From assembly GCA_026686845.1 (NCBI GenBank), contig JAIVEN010000016.1, positions 4,357,501 to 4,421,500 of the forward strand: a stretch of 64,000 bases of DNA, read 5' to 3'. The stretch is from Adenanthera pavonina (taxonomy: Eukaryota > Streptophyta > Magnoliopsida > Fabales > Fabaceae). The first letter of the stretch is position 1. The number at the start of each line of letters is the position of its first letter. This document shows, in pieces, positions 12,606 to 24,921 of this stretch. Position numbers and translations under genes: made by a program. The notes under the pieces were generated by a model, which was not told the DNA's origin, searched no databases, and saw only the letters and a program-made list of their open reading frames with translations.

Positions 12606-13550
12606 TTGATGCTTTTACAGGCAGAAAAAAAGGAAAACTTAGCCAGACCCACCGATAGATATATGGCTGAGATGTACTTAAGTAAAACGAGTACGTGGGG
12701 GTTGTCTTTGTTTTCAATTTATAGCAAGGCAGAGCCATTATTTATTGCACCGGGCATGGTTGGTGGAAATCATCTGATTTCCCTCCAGTATTTTAATGCC
12801 CTAGTTATAAACCCAAATTTAATTCGGGAAGTGAATTAATACCAATTTAATGGTCGTTCGTGGTTGTTGTTGTTATAATTGGATTATACTCCCTCTTACT
12901 TTTTTTTTTTATCAATCACTTCTTAAAAAAATTTATTTATATTTTTCTTTCACTTTTAAATTTCAATACAATATTAATTATTATTTGTTCATTTATATAT
13001 TTATCTATCCCTATAAAAGTCAAATATATTATTAATTGTCCTTTTTAATCTTTTTATTTATTGTAATTAGAAGTTTTAAAATAAATTCTGACATATTAAT
13101 TATATTTTTTATATTAATTATATTTTTTAGTTTATATGTTAAAACTTTATGAGATTTAAAAAGAAACAAAAATAGTATTAATTATTCCCTCCGATTAATA
13201 AATTTTTTATAATATTATTCATAAATATTTTGTGCTTAAAAGACTTATATTAATGTATAAGATAAAAAATATTAAATAAATATAATATTTATACTTAAAA
13301 AAGTAAATATAGTATATTTGGTTTAAGTTTTCAAAACTTAAAAGTAAACAAAACTAAGTTGGTTTCGGAGGTAAAAAATAAAAAAAAATCTGAAAAATTT
13401 TCATTTTATTTTTAACCAAAATTTGCATATTTATAAAATCTGTAACAAAGGTCCGTACTCGATAGATACTTTTTTACAAAAAAAAATGAATCTAAATGTT
13501 TTTATTTTTTTAACTTTTATGGCAGCTTGACTTTTTTTGATAACAAAATT
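12606..13550. other. AT-rich intergenic DNA
   Basis: A TACTCCCTC motif at about 12886 and TTCCCTCCGATTAATAAAT at about 13184 look like the starts of Stowaway-type elements, but I could not pair their ends. No coding region is supported. Confidence 0.45.
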
Positions 13551-13952
13551 TATGCCTTCATCATCCTGCGTCGTTTTGGACATTTTGGCGCTCTGTAGTC
13601 TTCAAGGTTTCACTGACAAGTGAACCACCACCCAGACCTTTTAGAAATAGGTAGTGGCAATTTCGTTATTGTTTGCAAAGCCATGTCTGGTTTTTTTTTA
13701 AGTCCGTACCAATATTAGTGGCAGTAGACTGGTAGTAAAGAAGCCTGCTCCTAAAGTCGGTTCGTCCTGATACAGCTTGGCCTTACTTCCACATTCGCGG
13801 GCTTCTGCATCTTTGCTTCTCCATTGTCGATCGCTGCCACTGGCGACTTCCGTTACCGTGCTTTATCGGAATCGACCGTCAGTTTTGGCGTTTTGGCGTC
13901 TCTGCAAGATCATTCATTTTTTATTCCCATGTGATTTTAATTCACTGGCTGG
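13551..13952 (+). promoter_or_regulatory. Presumed promoter and 5' leader of the CDK-like kinase gene
   Basis: This stretch is clearly richer in G and C than the DNA to its left and runs directly into the conserved start codon at 13953. The transcription start cannot be fixed. Upstream open frames here (for example from 13777) overlap the coding start and are probably chance. Confidence 0.35.
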
Positions 13953-16900
13953 ATGGGTTGCGTGCTCGGAGCGGCGAAGGATGATGCCAGCCGTAGGTCG
14001 GGCTCCGGAGCTCAGCACCGTCGTGAACATAACTCTGTTGTTGACGGAGGTAATACTGTTAGGGTTGAGAACGAAGGGACGGCGAGGGAGAGGCCAAAGA
14101 CTCGGCAGCGCGCCGGCGATTTTGTCGGGAATTTCCCTGCGCCGGAACGCCGGAAACCTAGTCTTGATCCACTCGCTAAAACCCAAAAGGGTTGGCCATC
14201 TTGGTTGATGGCTGTGGCTGGCGACGCAATCCGAGATTGGACTCCTCGGCGCGCCAACACGTTCGAGAAGCTTGCGAAGGTGATTAGAAAGATTGCCTTC
14301 ATTTCTGCGACCGCCGAATCGCTTTTCTTTCTTTTACGAATTGAAGTTTGTTCATATCTTGTTTTTTCAGATAGGACAAGGGACGTATAGCAATGTATAT
14401 AAAGCGAGAGACCTTCTTACTGGGCAGATAGTGGCTCTAAAGAAAGTTAGGTTTGATAATCTGGAGCCAGAGAGTGTGAAGTTCATGGCGAGAGAGATTC
14501 TTATTTTGAGGCGGCTTGATCATCCAAATATCGTGAAACTCGAGGGCTTGGTTACTTCAAGAATGTCATGCAGTCTTTACTTAATATTCGAGTATATGGA
14601 ACACGATCTTGCTGGGCTTGCAGCTGGGCAAGGTGTTAAGTTCACCGAGCCTCAAGTACGACAATTTTAAGCTCAAGCTTACTCACTGCAAAAGTCTGTC
14701 GCATCTGATTATTTTGTTCCTTTCTAATTTGGGCATACTAGCTATGATTCGGTTTGCATCCTTCGGTGGTATTGCGATTTAATTGTGTTTTAGTTTTTCA
14801 TTTGTTTCATTGTTAAGTGTAAACTCAAAGCCTTATTTATTATTTTTCACTTGTTATCAGTGTGGGGCGTCGGAGTTTGATGTTGCTCTTACAACTTTCT
14901 GGGCCGTATTGGGTCCCATGCATAGTGCTAAACATAGTAGTTTGGGTTTTTTTCATGCTGCTATGAAAGTTCCTTTCTTACATGCCTCCTTAAAGTAAGG
15001 TCATTTCGTAATTTTTGTTTTATATATTAGGATGTGAGTGCTTAATACTGAAATGAGGGAACTTTTCTCTGCTTTTGTCAAGTCCGTTGTCCTATATCTA
15101 CAAATACTGATAAAACGTGTCTTATTGGATGTATAATTGTAATGCAACCATTGTTCTGTTTTATCTATCCCTAGTAGTGTTAATGGGTAACAAATTGAGA
15201 TCTATTATTTGCTTCATGGAGATTTTGTTCCTGATATACATGGTTAAGGCGTTCTCTTAATCAGTGATGGCCGATAAAGTGCTAATAAGACTAGACTTTC
15301 TTGTTCGTTTATTAAAAGGAACAAGAAAAAAAAAAAGAAAAGTTTTACCAAAAGGCTGATTTGTTTCTCAGTATTTTCTCCTTGGCAGGTGAAATGTTAT
15401 ATGAAGCAATTACTCTCTGGCCTCGAGCATTGCCACAGCCAAGGTGTCTTGCACCGTGATATCAAGGGTTCTAATCTGCTTATTGACGATGAAGGTATTC
15501 TTAAAATTGCAGATTTTGGACTGGCAACTTTCCATGATCCCCAGCACAAGCAGCCAATGACAAGTAGAGTTGTCACACTTTGGTATCGCGCTCCGGAGCT
15601 TCTTCTTGGGGCTACACTCTATGGTGTTGGTATTGATCTCTGGAGTGCTGGCTGCATCTTGGGTGAGCTGCTTACTGGGAAGCCAATCATGCCTGGCCGA
15701 ACAGAGGTATAGTTTATTGTCTTGATCCTCATATGACTGTTGTCTAGCTTTTTTTTTTTTTTTAATCAAGACTATTATCTAAGTTTTAATGCTACAATAT
15801 TTATTGACTTCTAAATTGCTCTTTAATGTCTAGTGCCAGTTTGATGCACAGTTTGTCTTCATTTTGTTCTATTGTGTGCAGGCAGGGGTTTTTGACTCTT
15901 GTTGCTATTTTTTTAGCTATTTCTTAGTTGGTGGGAGGGCAAGGGGCTTGTGTTGGGCTGTGTCATCAAACCTGATTTAGTTTTCTTGTCGATGTCACTA
16001 AACGGTCATTTTAACGTATTAGATGAGATTCAACAAGCATAAGACCGACCAGATTAAAGGCCAAGACAGAAGAAAGAAAAAAGTAACTGGAGCTGAGAAC
16101 CTTTTTGAATATAAAAGTGTACTGGAAATTGATTTGTGAATGCTTTCATTTTTCAAGTATCGTACCCACTAGTAGCTTGTATTTGGCTGAGTTACTATAA
16201 GTCGTGATTGTAAATTGTGATATTTCTGTTTTGTAGTTAAGTGGCAATATCCTTTTTTCTGCAATTCATTGATTACCATTTACTTTTGCTCGGCAAAGAC
16301 ATTTTTCAGGATGCCATTTTACTGATCTTGGATTTTTTTTCCTGGGCAGGTTGAACAACTCCACAAAATATTTAAATTATGTGGCTCTCCATCTGAAGAT
16401 TACTGGGGGAAATATAAATTGCCAAATGCTACGCTTTTTAAGCCACAGCAGCCATATAAACGATGCATATTAGAAACCTTCAAGGATTTCCCCCCTTCTT
16501 CCTTACCTCTATTAGATACTCTTCTTTCAATAGATCCTGATGATCGTGGCACTGCCTTGGCTGCTCTCGATAGTGATGTGAGTGGTCACAGTGGAGTTAA
16601 CTTTATATTTGAGATATAATGCATTTACAAGCTTTTTCTCTCTGCAGTTTTTTACCACTGAGCCCTATGCCTGCGAACCATCAAGTTTGCCAAAATATCC
16701 TCCTAGCAAAGAATTGGATGTAAAACTGAGAGATGAAGAAGCTAGAAGGTTCTAATTATTCTCGTGTTTGATAACTTCTGGGACTGATTTTGTCTAGGTG
16801 CTCATGATGGTATCATTTGTTTCATTTTCAGGCAAAAAACTCTAAATGGGAAAACTAATGCCGTTGATGGTGCCAGAAGAGTCAGAGTTCGTGAGCGCGG

Positions 16901-17712
16901 CCGGGCCATTCCAGCTCCAGAAGCCAATGCAGAGATCCAAACAAACTTGGATGTACGTCAGATATGTTTTCATTATTTTATTATGTTTCCCTCGACCGGC
17001 CTGAGCTCACTTAGATATGTTGTTATCAAATTTCGAATTCCTCTTCAACCTGTAGTTCATGCCCATGCCATATGCTTTTATGACTATTTAGGTCTGAGCT
17101 TCCCCTATCCTTCATATAATTGGACTGCATTGATTTTCATGAAGACTTGTCATTTATCTTTCTCGGCAATAAATTATAATACTGATCAAGATCTTGGACG
17201 TAGTTTTTTCAGCTTGCTTTGGATTCTCTGATCTTAGGTTAGCCTGAGAGTTAAAATACTTTTCTCTTCGTGAGTCATTGTTTTATTTCATCCTTAAAAG
17301 TCATAAAACTTCGTGAGGCACATTGTTTTATCTGGTCAGACATGGTAAATTGAGCTTTCGAGTTCAGTACATTGTCCAATTTGCTAACTGGAACAACATC
17401 ACATGTCACGTGTTTCTTACTGAATTTCAGAGGTGGAGAGTTGTGACGCATGCAAACGCAAAAAGCAAGAGTGAGAAATTTCCACCACCTCATGAGGATG
17501 GAGCTGTTGGATATCCAGTGGATGTATCTCATAAGGGACCTGTTTCATTTGGTGCCACTAATACTTCCTTTAGCTCAGCTGTATTTAATTCAAAGCCAGC
17601 AGGATCCCTTGGAAGTCATGCTGCTTCAGGACCTTATAGTGATAAGAAAACCAAGAAAGCAGATTCATCATGGAAATTCATGCGTCCATTCAAGCCTTCA
17701 GTTCATCAATAG
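13953..17712 (+). CDS. CDK-like serine/threonine protein kinase (At1g54610/IBS1-type), seven exons
   Basis: A predicted 553-residue protein kinase of the plant CDK-like group that includes Arabidopsis At1g54610 and IBS1. Exons by GT/AG sites: 13953-14279, 14371-14655, 15389-15706, 16350-16577, 16648-16748, 16832-16952, 17431-17712, giving one open frame. The N-terminus MGCVLGAAK fits N-myristoylation on Gly2 with a palmitoylatable Cys3, so membrane attachment is likely. The conserved lead-in GWPSWLMAVAGDAIRDWTPR precedes the kinase domain (about 104-390). That domain has the Gly loop GQGTYSNVY (111-119), catalytic Lys133 in VALKKV, Glu151 in the C helix, HRD with Asp228, DFG 246-248 and APE 272-274, all intact. 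The tail is basic and low in complexity, as is usual for the group. It is somewhat short for the family (commonly 570-700 residues). Substrates are unknown from sequence, and no cyclin dependence can be inferred. The start is chosen for the conserved MGC. Confidence 0.92.
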
Positions 17713-18159
17713 GCCTGTAAATGGTTTTTGTTACTTTTAGGGCAAATCATCAGTTTCTGCTGTTCTTTTGGCATATCTTGGAATGAGGGAAAGAAATTTT
17801 GAGGCTTTGATGCTTGTTATAGGCATTTTGGGTGGGTTTTGTATTCCTTTTTCTTTATTTTTGCTGTTAATTCTTCTTGTTCATTTGATATAGAATTTTA
17901 CTGTATAATGTACAACGGGGATCCTTAGATTTGTATATTTAGGATTGAATCCCTGTGGTGTAAAGTTTCCAGGAACGAGTTCATCTGTTATGACCCGCAG
18001 TATTCTTTAAAGTTGGAAGGAAAAAAATAAGTCAGTAATAAATTTATTCCCATTTATCATTTTGATACGGGAAAAAGGCATTATAGGATTTCCAAATATA
18101 AATAATGACATTTTTAAGTGACAAAAACGTCTCAATTTGTGTAGTGATTCAGAAGTACT
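17713..18159 (+). other. 3' flank of the kinase gene
   Basis: Probably contains the 3' untranslated region of the kinase gene, which is T-rich. The polyadenylation site cannot be fixed. No other feature is seen. Confidence 0.4.
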
Positions 18160-18665
18160 CAGGTATTTTTAAAAAATATGAAAATAATTAAGTGGTAAAA
18201 ATATTTTTAAAAATTTAGATTTCAGTATTTAAAAAATTAATTTTATTTATTTAGAAATTTAATTATACTCAATTAGAAATTTAGTTGTAAGTATTTAAAA
18301 TTATACTCAGTTAAGAAAATAGTAGTTGTTATTGAGAATATAGTTTTTAACAATTTGAGAATTCAATAATATTCAATTGAAAATTTAGATTTAAGTACTT
18401 GGAAAATTATGAGAATTTAATTATATTCAGATAGAAATTTAATTGTAAACAATTGATAATTTTGGAAATTTAGCTAATTTAATTATATTTAGCTGGAAAT
18501 ATAATAGTAACACTTGAAAATGTAATTTTATTAACCTGTGAATTCAGTTATACTTAGTTAGGAATTTAGATCTAAACACTTGAAAAATTTATTTTAACCA
18601 CTTAGAAACTCAATTATATTCAATTGAAAATTTATTTGTAACTACTTAGAAATTTGACTTTTTTT
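18160..18665. repeat. Degenerate AT-rich tandem repeat (minisatellite-like)
   Basis: Variants of AATTATATTCAATTGAAA followed by ATTTAGATTTAAGTACTTG recur roughly seven to nine times with irregular spacing of about 50-75 bases. Examples are near 18250, 18365, 18415, 18480, 18540 and 18605. Copies are strongly diverged, so the unit length is approximate. Confidence 0.55.
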
Positions 18666-18839
18666 ATTAATTAACTCAATGGTATTTTTTTACTTAATTA
18701 TTTTCTTATTTCCTAAAAAAAATTTAAATATTTCTTAGTTATTATACAAATTAGGGATTTTAAAATATCATTATTTATATTTGATCCTAAAATATCGTTT
18801 TTCTTTTTGACATTTTGAACTTAACACTCTCTCCGTCTG

Positions 18840-19430
18840 TTTTTCTTTTTCGTGCGGCATGACTTAAGTCTCTTGGTCTTATAGTTAAGGTTCTTCAAAA
18901 CCAAACAAAACCGACCAGACTGAACTGAATCAAACCAAACCGACAAAAACTGATTTAAACCGAATTGAAATGAGGTCTATTTGATTTTTTTCCTTTTTGG
19001 AATGGACTCGGTTTGGTTTGATTCGATTTTAGTGCAATGAGACCTGAACCAAACCGAACCACACCTGATGATTATATTATAATAAATTATAATATATAAA
19101 TTTACCCAATTACTCATAATCACACCTATTTTATTTCACTTTTGTAATATTTATAAAGCATATTTGTTAATAAATTATTTAGATATAATTTGTGTTAAAA
19201 TATATATATATGTAATCTATTTAATTTAATTTTTGAAAAAAGATGCTATTTAAAAAAAAATTGAAAAGCATGAATCAAGCCTAAACTAAACCGAACCAAA
19301 CCGATTGTTAAACCGAACCAAACCAATTAAAATTTAAACCGACAAGGTTCCAAAAGTAGGCAACCGATTGGTTTGATTTTTGGCCAAAACTGAATCAAAC
19401 CATACCCTTGAACATCCTTACTTATAGTAC
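18840..19430. mobile_element. Repeat with inverted CCGAACCAAACCG-type motifs
   Basis: Clusters of AACCAAACCGA-like motifs occur at 18895-18965, 19040-19065 and 19285-19345, with the opposite-strand form TCGGTTTGGTTTGATTCG at about 19008-19025. Such arrays are typical of non-autonomous plant DNA transposons (often hAT-related). Ends and duplication were not defined. Confidence 0.4.
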
Positions 19431-20438
19431 ACTATGCAAAAAGAACAAAAGGCTCGCAGAATTTATCTAGGAGCAACCCAAGTTATAGGACCTATTTAAG
19501 TTTTCAAAATAGTTTTTTTATTTTTAAAAATATAAAAATAAAAAAATTTATCTAATAAATCTACTTTTTATAAAATATTCTAGAAAATATAAAAATAAAC
19601 TAACAGAAAACTTATAACATTTTTAAGGCTTTTTGTAGTTTTTTTTAAATATAAGAAAAAGTAAAAATACATACCTTATTAATTGGTAAAGTTATAAATT
19701 TTAAATAATTTATTTAATATTTATTAGTTATAATTTTGGTAATAATTATTCAAACAGATTTTTTTTATTTTCTTTTTTTCAAAATTTGTTATTGAACATA
19801 ATTTTACAAAATTATTTTAAAAATAATAAAATAAAAAATACTATTAAACATGCTCTTATTATACAGTTGCACATAGAAGAAATGCAGAAAATTAAATTAA
19901 AGGGAAAAAAAAGAGAAAGAACGGTACGAAGAAACGGGTTCTTATCGAACTTTATGCCCGTTTGGTTTGTCTTTTTGTAAAAGTACTTTTAGAATAATTA
20001 CAGTTTATAAAAATGAAGTTTGGATAAAAATAGAGAAGTTTACTGAAAAACTATTTGGATAAAAATGAGAAAATAATAGTTAAAAAGTATAATTTAATTT
20101 GAGAAAATGAGAACCAAACAAACATTTTATCTTTCCGTCTTATTTTATCGGGTTTATTTTAAGTACATAAAATTAGTATAAGCAGTTATAGAGAAAGGAA
20201 GTTAATTGGATTTTATTGCAATAAAGCTCGGAAACTAAATCATCTAAATGGAAATAGAAATTTAGATCTATCTGTTTTTTTTTGGGGCTAATGAGATCTA
20301 TCTAGTTTACTAAATCGTTAGGAAGAGATAACAAATTAACATAAAAAATAAAAGTACAGAAAATTTATTTCCTCTATTTTTTAAAATAAAACAAGATAAT
20401 ATTTTGTTTTCAAACAGAATCTTCCCTGGCTGACTAAC
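19431..20438. mobile_element. AT-rich DNA containing a short MITE (about 19955-20127)
   Basis: The MITE begins near GCCCGTTTGGTTTGTCTTTT and ends near GAGAACCAAACAAACATTTT, an imperfect inverted repeat, with TTTGGATAAAAATAGAGAAG inside. A related sequence lies at about 21838-21985. The rest is AT-rich with no supported gene. Confidence 0.5.
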
Positions 20439-21643
20439 GAGAAATTCTTAGGTACTGTTGGAGTACCATGTCATTTTTACACTAACCAATAAATACACCT
20501 TATATTAGAGAAATTTAATCCTATGTGTAACTTTTTAATTTCATTTTATTTTAGTTCTCATATTCTTTCTCCTATTTTCACACATCTCGAAAAGTTCTTA
20601 TATCTCCTATTCTTATCATTCTCGCCTCTCTCTCCATATGACTTCATCTTTCATACCTTTACATGAAATGAAAGTACATGATCATTTTGGAAAAACTAGA
20701 TGAAATTTTAAGTTTTTATTTTTTCTTCAATTTTCAAAATTTTATTTACCTTTTACTTTAATTTTGAAGATTTATTAAAAATCAAACAAAGGAGGCTTTG
20801 GGCTTTTTTTTCCCTCGTGAACAGATGGCTATGAGCAATATAGATGGAAGGATCTAATTTAATGGTAGCGTTTCTGGCAAAACCTTTTCTCTAAAGGAAT
20901 CTAAATAGTTGAAGGTCACGCCTTGGATTTGAATATCAAAATGGTCAGGCCTTTTGCCCCAACCATGTAATCTTCATCAAAAACTTGTCATTCTCTATTT
21001 CGTGGTCGCCATTAACCATGTAATCTAAATAGCTTTTGTAATTTCACCATAAAAAACACTTGGAGCTACTCCGCCCAGTCAGATGCAAAAGCTATAAATG
21101 AAAATTGAAATTGAAAATTTCTTCATAAAAAATTCCAATATAGAGTTGACCAACAATGAGGGAGATGCATTGGACTGAGTGAAGGGACGGTTGAAAGAGT
21201 TCTTCAACCTTGCAACCCCATTCAGACCTCCAGGCGGCTTCTGTCTTTACCACCATCAGCAGCGTCTGGTTCTCGAAAAGGAAGAAGGATGAGGGGATAG
21301 TAAGTTTTAAGTGCACATTTAGTTTGTATTTTTATAAACTAAATAATGATTTTTAATTATTATTTTTTTATTTAAAAAAATTTATAGTAAATTTTTTTAT
21401 TTTTATCTAATTTTTATTTTTGTAAACTATAATTATACTAATAAATATTTTATAAAAAGATAATTTCAACAGACACTGACAATTTCAGAATTGTGGAGAA
21501 GTTAGGGCATGAAATAAAATAATTATCAAAATAATTTTAATAAATTATGATATTGCCATGTAGGACTAAAATTAGTTGAGTTGGTGTATTTTGATTGGAG
21601 AGAGTAAAATGATCTAGTACTCTGGAGTATCTAGGAATTTTTC
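20439..21643. mobile_element. Non-autonomous Mutator-like element (MULE) with long terminal inverted repeats
   Basis: The left end begins GAGAAATTCTTAGGTACT and the reverse complement of the right end begins GAAAAATTCCTAGATACT. The pairing continues for about 60 bases, including a shared GTCATTTTTAC-like and ACCAATAAATACACC-like part. Flanks CTGACTAAC (20430-20438) and CTGATTAAC (21644-21652) match in 8 of 9 positions, fitting the 9-bp duplication of Mutator elements. It is 1,205 bp with no transposase. The interior (about 20810-21300) is less AT-rich than its surroundings and may be captured host sequence, though I do not recognise it. An AT-rich MITE-like block lies inside at about 21300-21470. 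Confidence 0.7.
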
Positions 21644-22604
21644 CTGATTAACAAAGCCATTCTATTATTAAAAAGACACAAAATTTGAAAATACTCATGA
21701 CCATTATTTTATATTTCTTACAACAAAATATACTTGTATTGACATGACGATGGAGACTGATGAAAACAGAGACTGACTGCAGCTCTTAAAACCTGTGCAT
21801 CCTCCATTTTTGTATCCGTGGTTTGTCATTTTGAATTCAAAAATACTTTTAGAATAATCATAATTTATAAAAATAAAATTTGGATAAAAATAGAGAAATT
21901 TACTAAAAAATTATTTGGATAAAAAAAAAATAATGATTAGAAAATATAGTTTAGTTTGTAAAAATACAAACCAAACAAACTCTTTAACTGTGAATTCTGC
22001 AGCCAGGTTAAGTAGGGCTAGGGTTGCTAAAGGAGGCTTTCATAAGAGTTTTTTTTTTCTTTTCTTGAGAGCTCTTATTGTGATTGATTTGAATTTATTA
22101 ATTGTATTACAATTTTATATATATACAGTAAAAAATAAATAATAAATCTATCTATTACATATATAAAACCAGCGATAAAAGATATTAATTCTATTTTGAT
22201 ACTATGAGATGGATTGCATCATATGCATATGATGAATACTAACATGAAATGTTGACAAGGAACATGGAAGGAATTAATGCATAATAATACCACATAATTT
22301 ACATTAACCCAATTTAAATTTTAAATCCTAAACATATATTTTTAATTTTAAAATGGCCTCATTTAGTATACAAATAGATTTGAATTAAGTGTAGTTTTTT
22401 TCAATTCATAGTTTATAAATATTCTAAAACTTGTCCGTACTCTATTTATCTATTATATATACTAAAATAAAATATTCTATTTATCTATTATCTATTAAAC
22501 AGATATGTAATTTTTTTTTCTAGTAAGCTAAAAGAATGGGATTTTAATTGTCAGTTTCAGTTCGTCACTCATATCCTTTCATTCATGTACTGACAAATTT
22601 GATG
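21644..22604. other. AT-rich intergenic DNA with a short MITE
   Basis: About 21838-21985 resembles the MITE at 19955-20127, sharing TTTAGAATAATCATAATTTA- and TTTGGATAAAAATAGAGAAA-like blocks and an ACCAAACAAACTC end. No gene is seen before the pararetrovirus remnant. Confidence 0.5.
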
Positions 22605-22647
22605 AACAATTGATCACATTCTTCTCTAGCGAGTGCTAAATTTTCTC

Positions 22648-23835
22648 TTAAATCTTAATAATCTCAGTTTGTCTCAACGGCCAATGCGTTGCTGTTCCCC
22701 ATAGGTGAGCTTGAACTGGAGTATAGAGACATCCCAAATGATCTGCAGAGTAAGGCCTGTGTAACACAAAAAATGAATAAACCTGTTGCCGACGAATAGG
22801 AATATCCCACAAATTATTGTCAGAAATAATATTATATAACTTTCCTCTCCAGACTGAAAGGGAGGAATACCATGACAGGAAGGTAGACAATGGTGACTTG
22901 GTGTTCTTCTTATCAGTCAAATACTGATAAGTAGTTCTAGGAGGTAGAGCTATGACACAAGCATACAGGGATGATAACGACCACATATACCACATAAACT
23001 CAGAAGTAATTGGACCTTTAATATAGGGAATAACTAAGTAAGGGAAAACGGGATCAAAGTATTCAGGTTTTGCTTGAATACCAGTAGACTCTAAGAACAG
23101 ATGAAGATAATGGAATAAACACTGGCGAGCTATCACATTGACTTCTTGGACTGTTTTTGGTTTATAACCAGGAGGGAATACCATTTTTCTGCTAATATGA
23201 GAGACTGGGACAGAGGAGGACATTTTGGATATGGTGAGTATGAACAAAGGAGTTTTGGAGATTGAATTAACTTGAGAGGACTTTGATGGTCTAGAAAGAA
23301 TGTCAGCTAAGAAATTGTGTTTCCCTTTAATATGCTTCACTGTAAATTTATAGCGGGAGAACCATTCTTTCCATCGGAGTAACTGTTTATCCGGGAGCAT
23401 CTTCTTTTTCTGATCAAGTATTATTGGAAATGATGTGTTGTCCATTTCCACAGTGAAAGGATTAAAGCTTAGATAAAAACTAAACTTTTCTATCCCTCTT
23501 TTGACTGCAAGGATTTCTTTGTAGATTGAATGATAATGTTTTTCAGAATCCTTGAACTGTCCACTGGCGTGTGAACAGTAGTTTCTTTTGTCTCCTTCTT
23601 CTTCGATAAGGACAGCACCCCAATAATCCTTGCTAGCATCTGTTTGGAGGATAAGATTTCCTTTGTCGGGAATCTTGAGAGGTGGCGGATGCTGAGTTAT
23701 CTCCTTTAACTTTTGCACTACTTTTGTCTGTACCTCTGACCATACAGGTGGATTTTTCCTGAGCATTTTAGATAAGGGACTAGTGTATAGGGTTACACGT
23801 GGAATGAAGTCCCTAATGTAATTTACTATTCCCAA
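22648..23835 (-). pseudogene. Pararetrovirus RNase H and C-terminal segment
   Basis: A 395-codon open segment. It begins in the connection after the reverse transcriptase (GIVNYIRDFIP), followed by RNase H signatures: ILQTDAS with a catalytic-type Asp, YSHASGQF-like and EKHYHSIYKEILAV blocks, and HNFLADILSR near the domain end (around residue 180). About 200 further residues form a tail found in plant pararetroviruses, whose function I cannot assign. It is separated from the upstream reverse transcriptase segment by one stop at 23848-23850. Its left end is where the 37-bp duplicated sequence begins. Confidence 0.75.
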
Positions 23836-23847
23836 AAATTGTTGGAT

Positions 23848-24690
23848 CTATTTTGGGGTAAGTTTGTCAGGATATTCCAGCAGTTTGGTTGCTATGTGTG
23901 GACTGGGCTGAAACTGTCCTTTGGAAAAGATATTTCCAAGGAACTGGATTTGGGCCTGGCCTATTTGGCTTTTTGTGGCTGAAAGCATAATTCCATATTT
24001 TTTTACTAGCTGGGTGAATTGGGCCAAAAGTTGTTTGTGGGCTTCTTCTGTTTCAGAGAACAGAAGTATATCATCTATGTAAATTAAGGCCGAATGAAGT
24101 ATGGGCTGAAAAATCCTTACCATGGCCTTTTGAAATAGTGACGGTGCTGGCTTGAGCCCAAATGACATTACTTTCCACTGGTACTGGGCATTGGGTATAC
24201 AAAATGCTGTCTTGTAGCGATCATCAGGATGAACGCCCAATTGCCAAAAACCCGCTTTTAAATCAAACTTTGAGAAAATTGAGGCCCTCTTGAGATGAAC
24301 AGTCTGAGTGTTTATTTTTGGAAGAGGGAACTTGTCATCTTGAAGAAAAAGGTTCAAAGGCTTATAGTCCACAACAAACCTCTTTTTTTTTCTCCTTTTT
24401 TCATTATCATTTTCAGCATAGAAAGCTTGGCACGCCCATTGAGAATCAGTTGGCTCAATTAATCCTTGCTTCAACAATTGATCACATTCTTCTCTAGCGA
24501 GTGCTAAATCTTCTGGGGACATTCCCAAATAAGTAGCTTTGGTGGGATTCACATCTTCATTTTTCTTGAACGGAATACGGATAAAGAAATCTTCATTTTT
24601 CCATAATGGGAATGGATGATTAAACTGGCTATGAGTTTCGGGACAGAAAGGCAACAGTTGATCTTTAACCTCATCAAAGCCAGGTGGCAC
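23848..24690 (-). pseudogene. Pararetrovirus reverse transcriptase segment
   Basis: A 280-codon open segment with the reverse transcriptase core: FVVDYKPLN, FSKFDLKAGFWQLGV, FGLKPAPSLFQ and the catalytic YIDD motif (24070-24081). The similarity already starts before the first Met, back to the stop at 24724-24726. All visible core motifs are present in this segment, but the locus as a whole is interrupted by stops and lacks other viral parts. Confidence 0.85.
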
Positions 24691-24723
24691 TTGCTGAATA
24701 GCAAAGAGATTTCTAGCCGTTTC

Positions 24724-24912
24724 TCATGGGGTAAAAGAAGATTTAAACTTAATTCCCTTAGGAAGGATTTGTAGTCCGTTGGCTAGATGGTAAATATCCA
24801 TACCAATCAAAATATCTTTGTTAGGTAATTGACTACCTAACACCCTTGTCCATACTGTACAGTTAGGGAAAAACTGTATTCCAATTCTTCTATTGGAAAT
24901 GAGATTCAACAT
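24724..24912 (-). pseudogene. Pararetrovirus protease-like segment, truncated
   Basis: A 62-codon segment upstream of the reverse transcriptase with a DILIGMDIYH block, typical of the C-terminal half of the retropepsin-like protease of plant pararetroviruses. The catalytic D-S/T-G part is not seen, since the insertion seems to end near 24921. It is closed by a stop at 24724-24726. Confidence 0.6.
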
Positions 24913-24921
24913 AGAATATAG

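Larger units (their letters stand above)
22605..24921 (-). mobile_element. Endogenous pararetrovirus (Caulimoviridae) remnant: protease, reverse transcriptase, RNase H
   Basis: Minus-strand frames read in the order protease-like, reverse transcriptase, RNase H, then a C-terminal tail, the order of a caulimovirid polyprotein. There is no integrase and no LTR nearby, so a Ty3-type retrotransposon is less likely. In-frame stops lie at 24724-24726 and 23848-23850. At the left edge, 37 bases (22605-22641) repeat exactly bases of the reverse transcriptase region (24473-24509), so the copy is rearranged. Movement and coat protein parts are missing. The genus cannot be settled by eye; a badnavirus- or florendovirus-like origin is possible. 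It is a broken, fixed insertion. Confidence 0.8.

Noticed and set aside
13777..14208. A 143-codon frame overlapping the kinase gene start
   Set aside because: It is out of frame with the conserved kinase exon 1, which carries the MGC start and the family's lead-in. A shadow.
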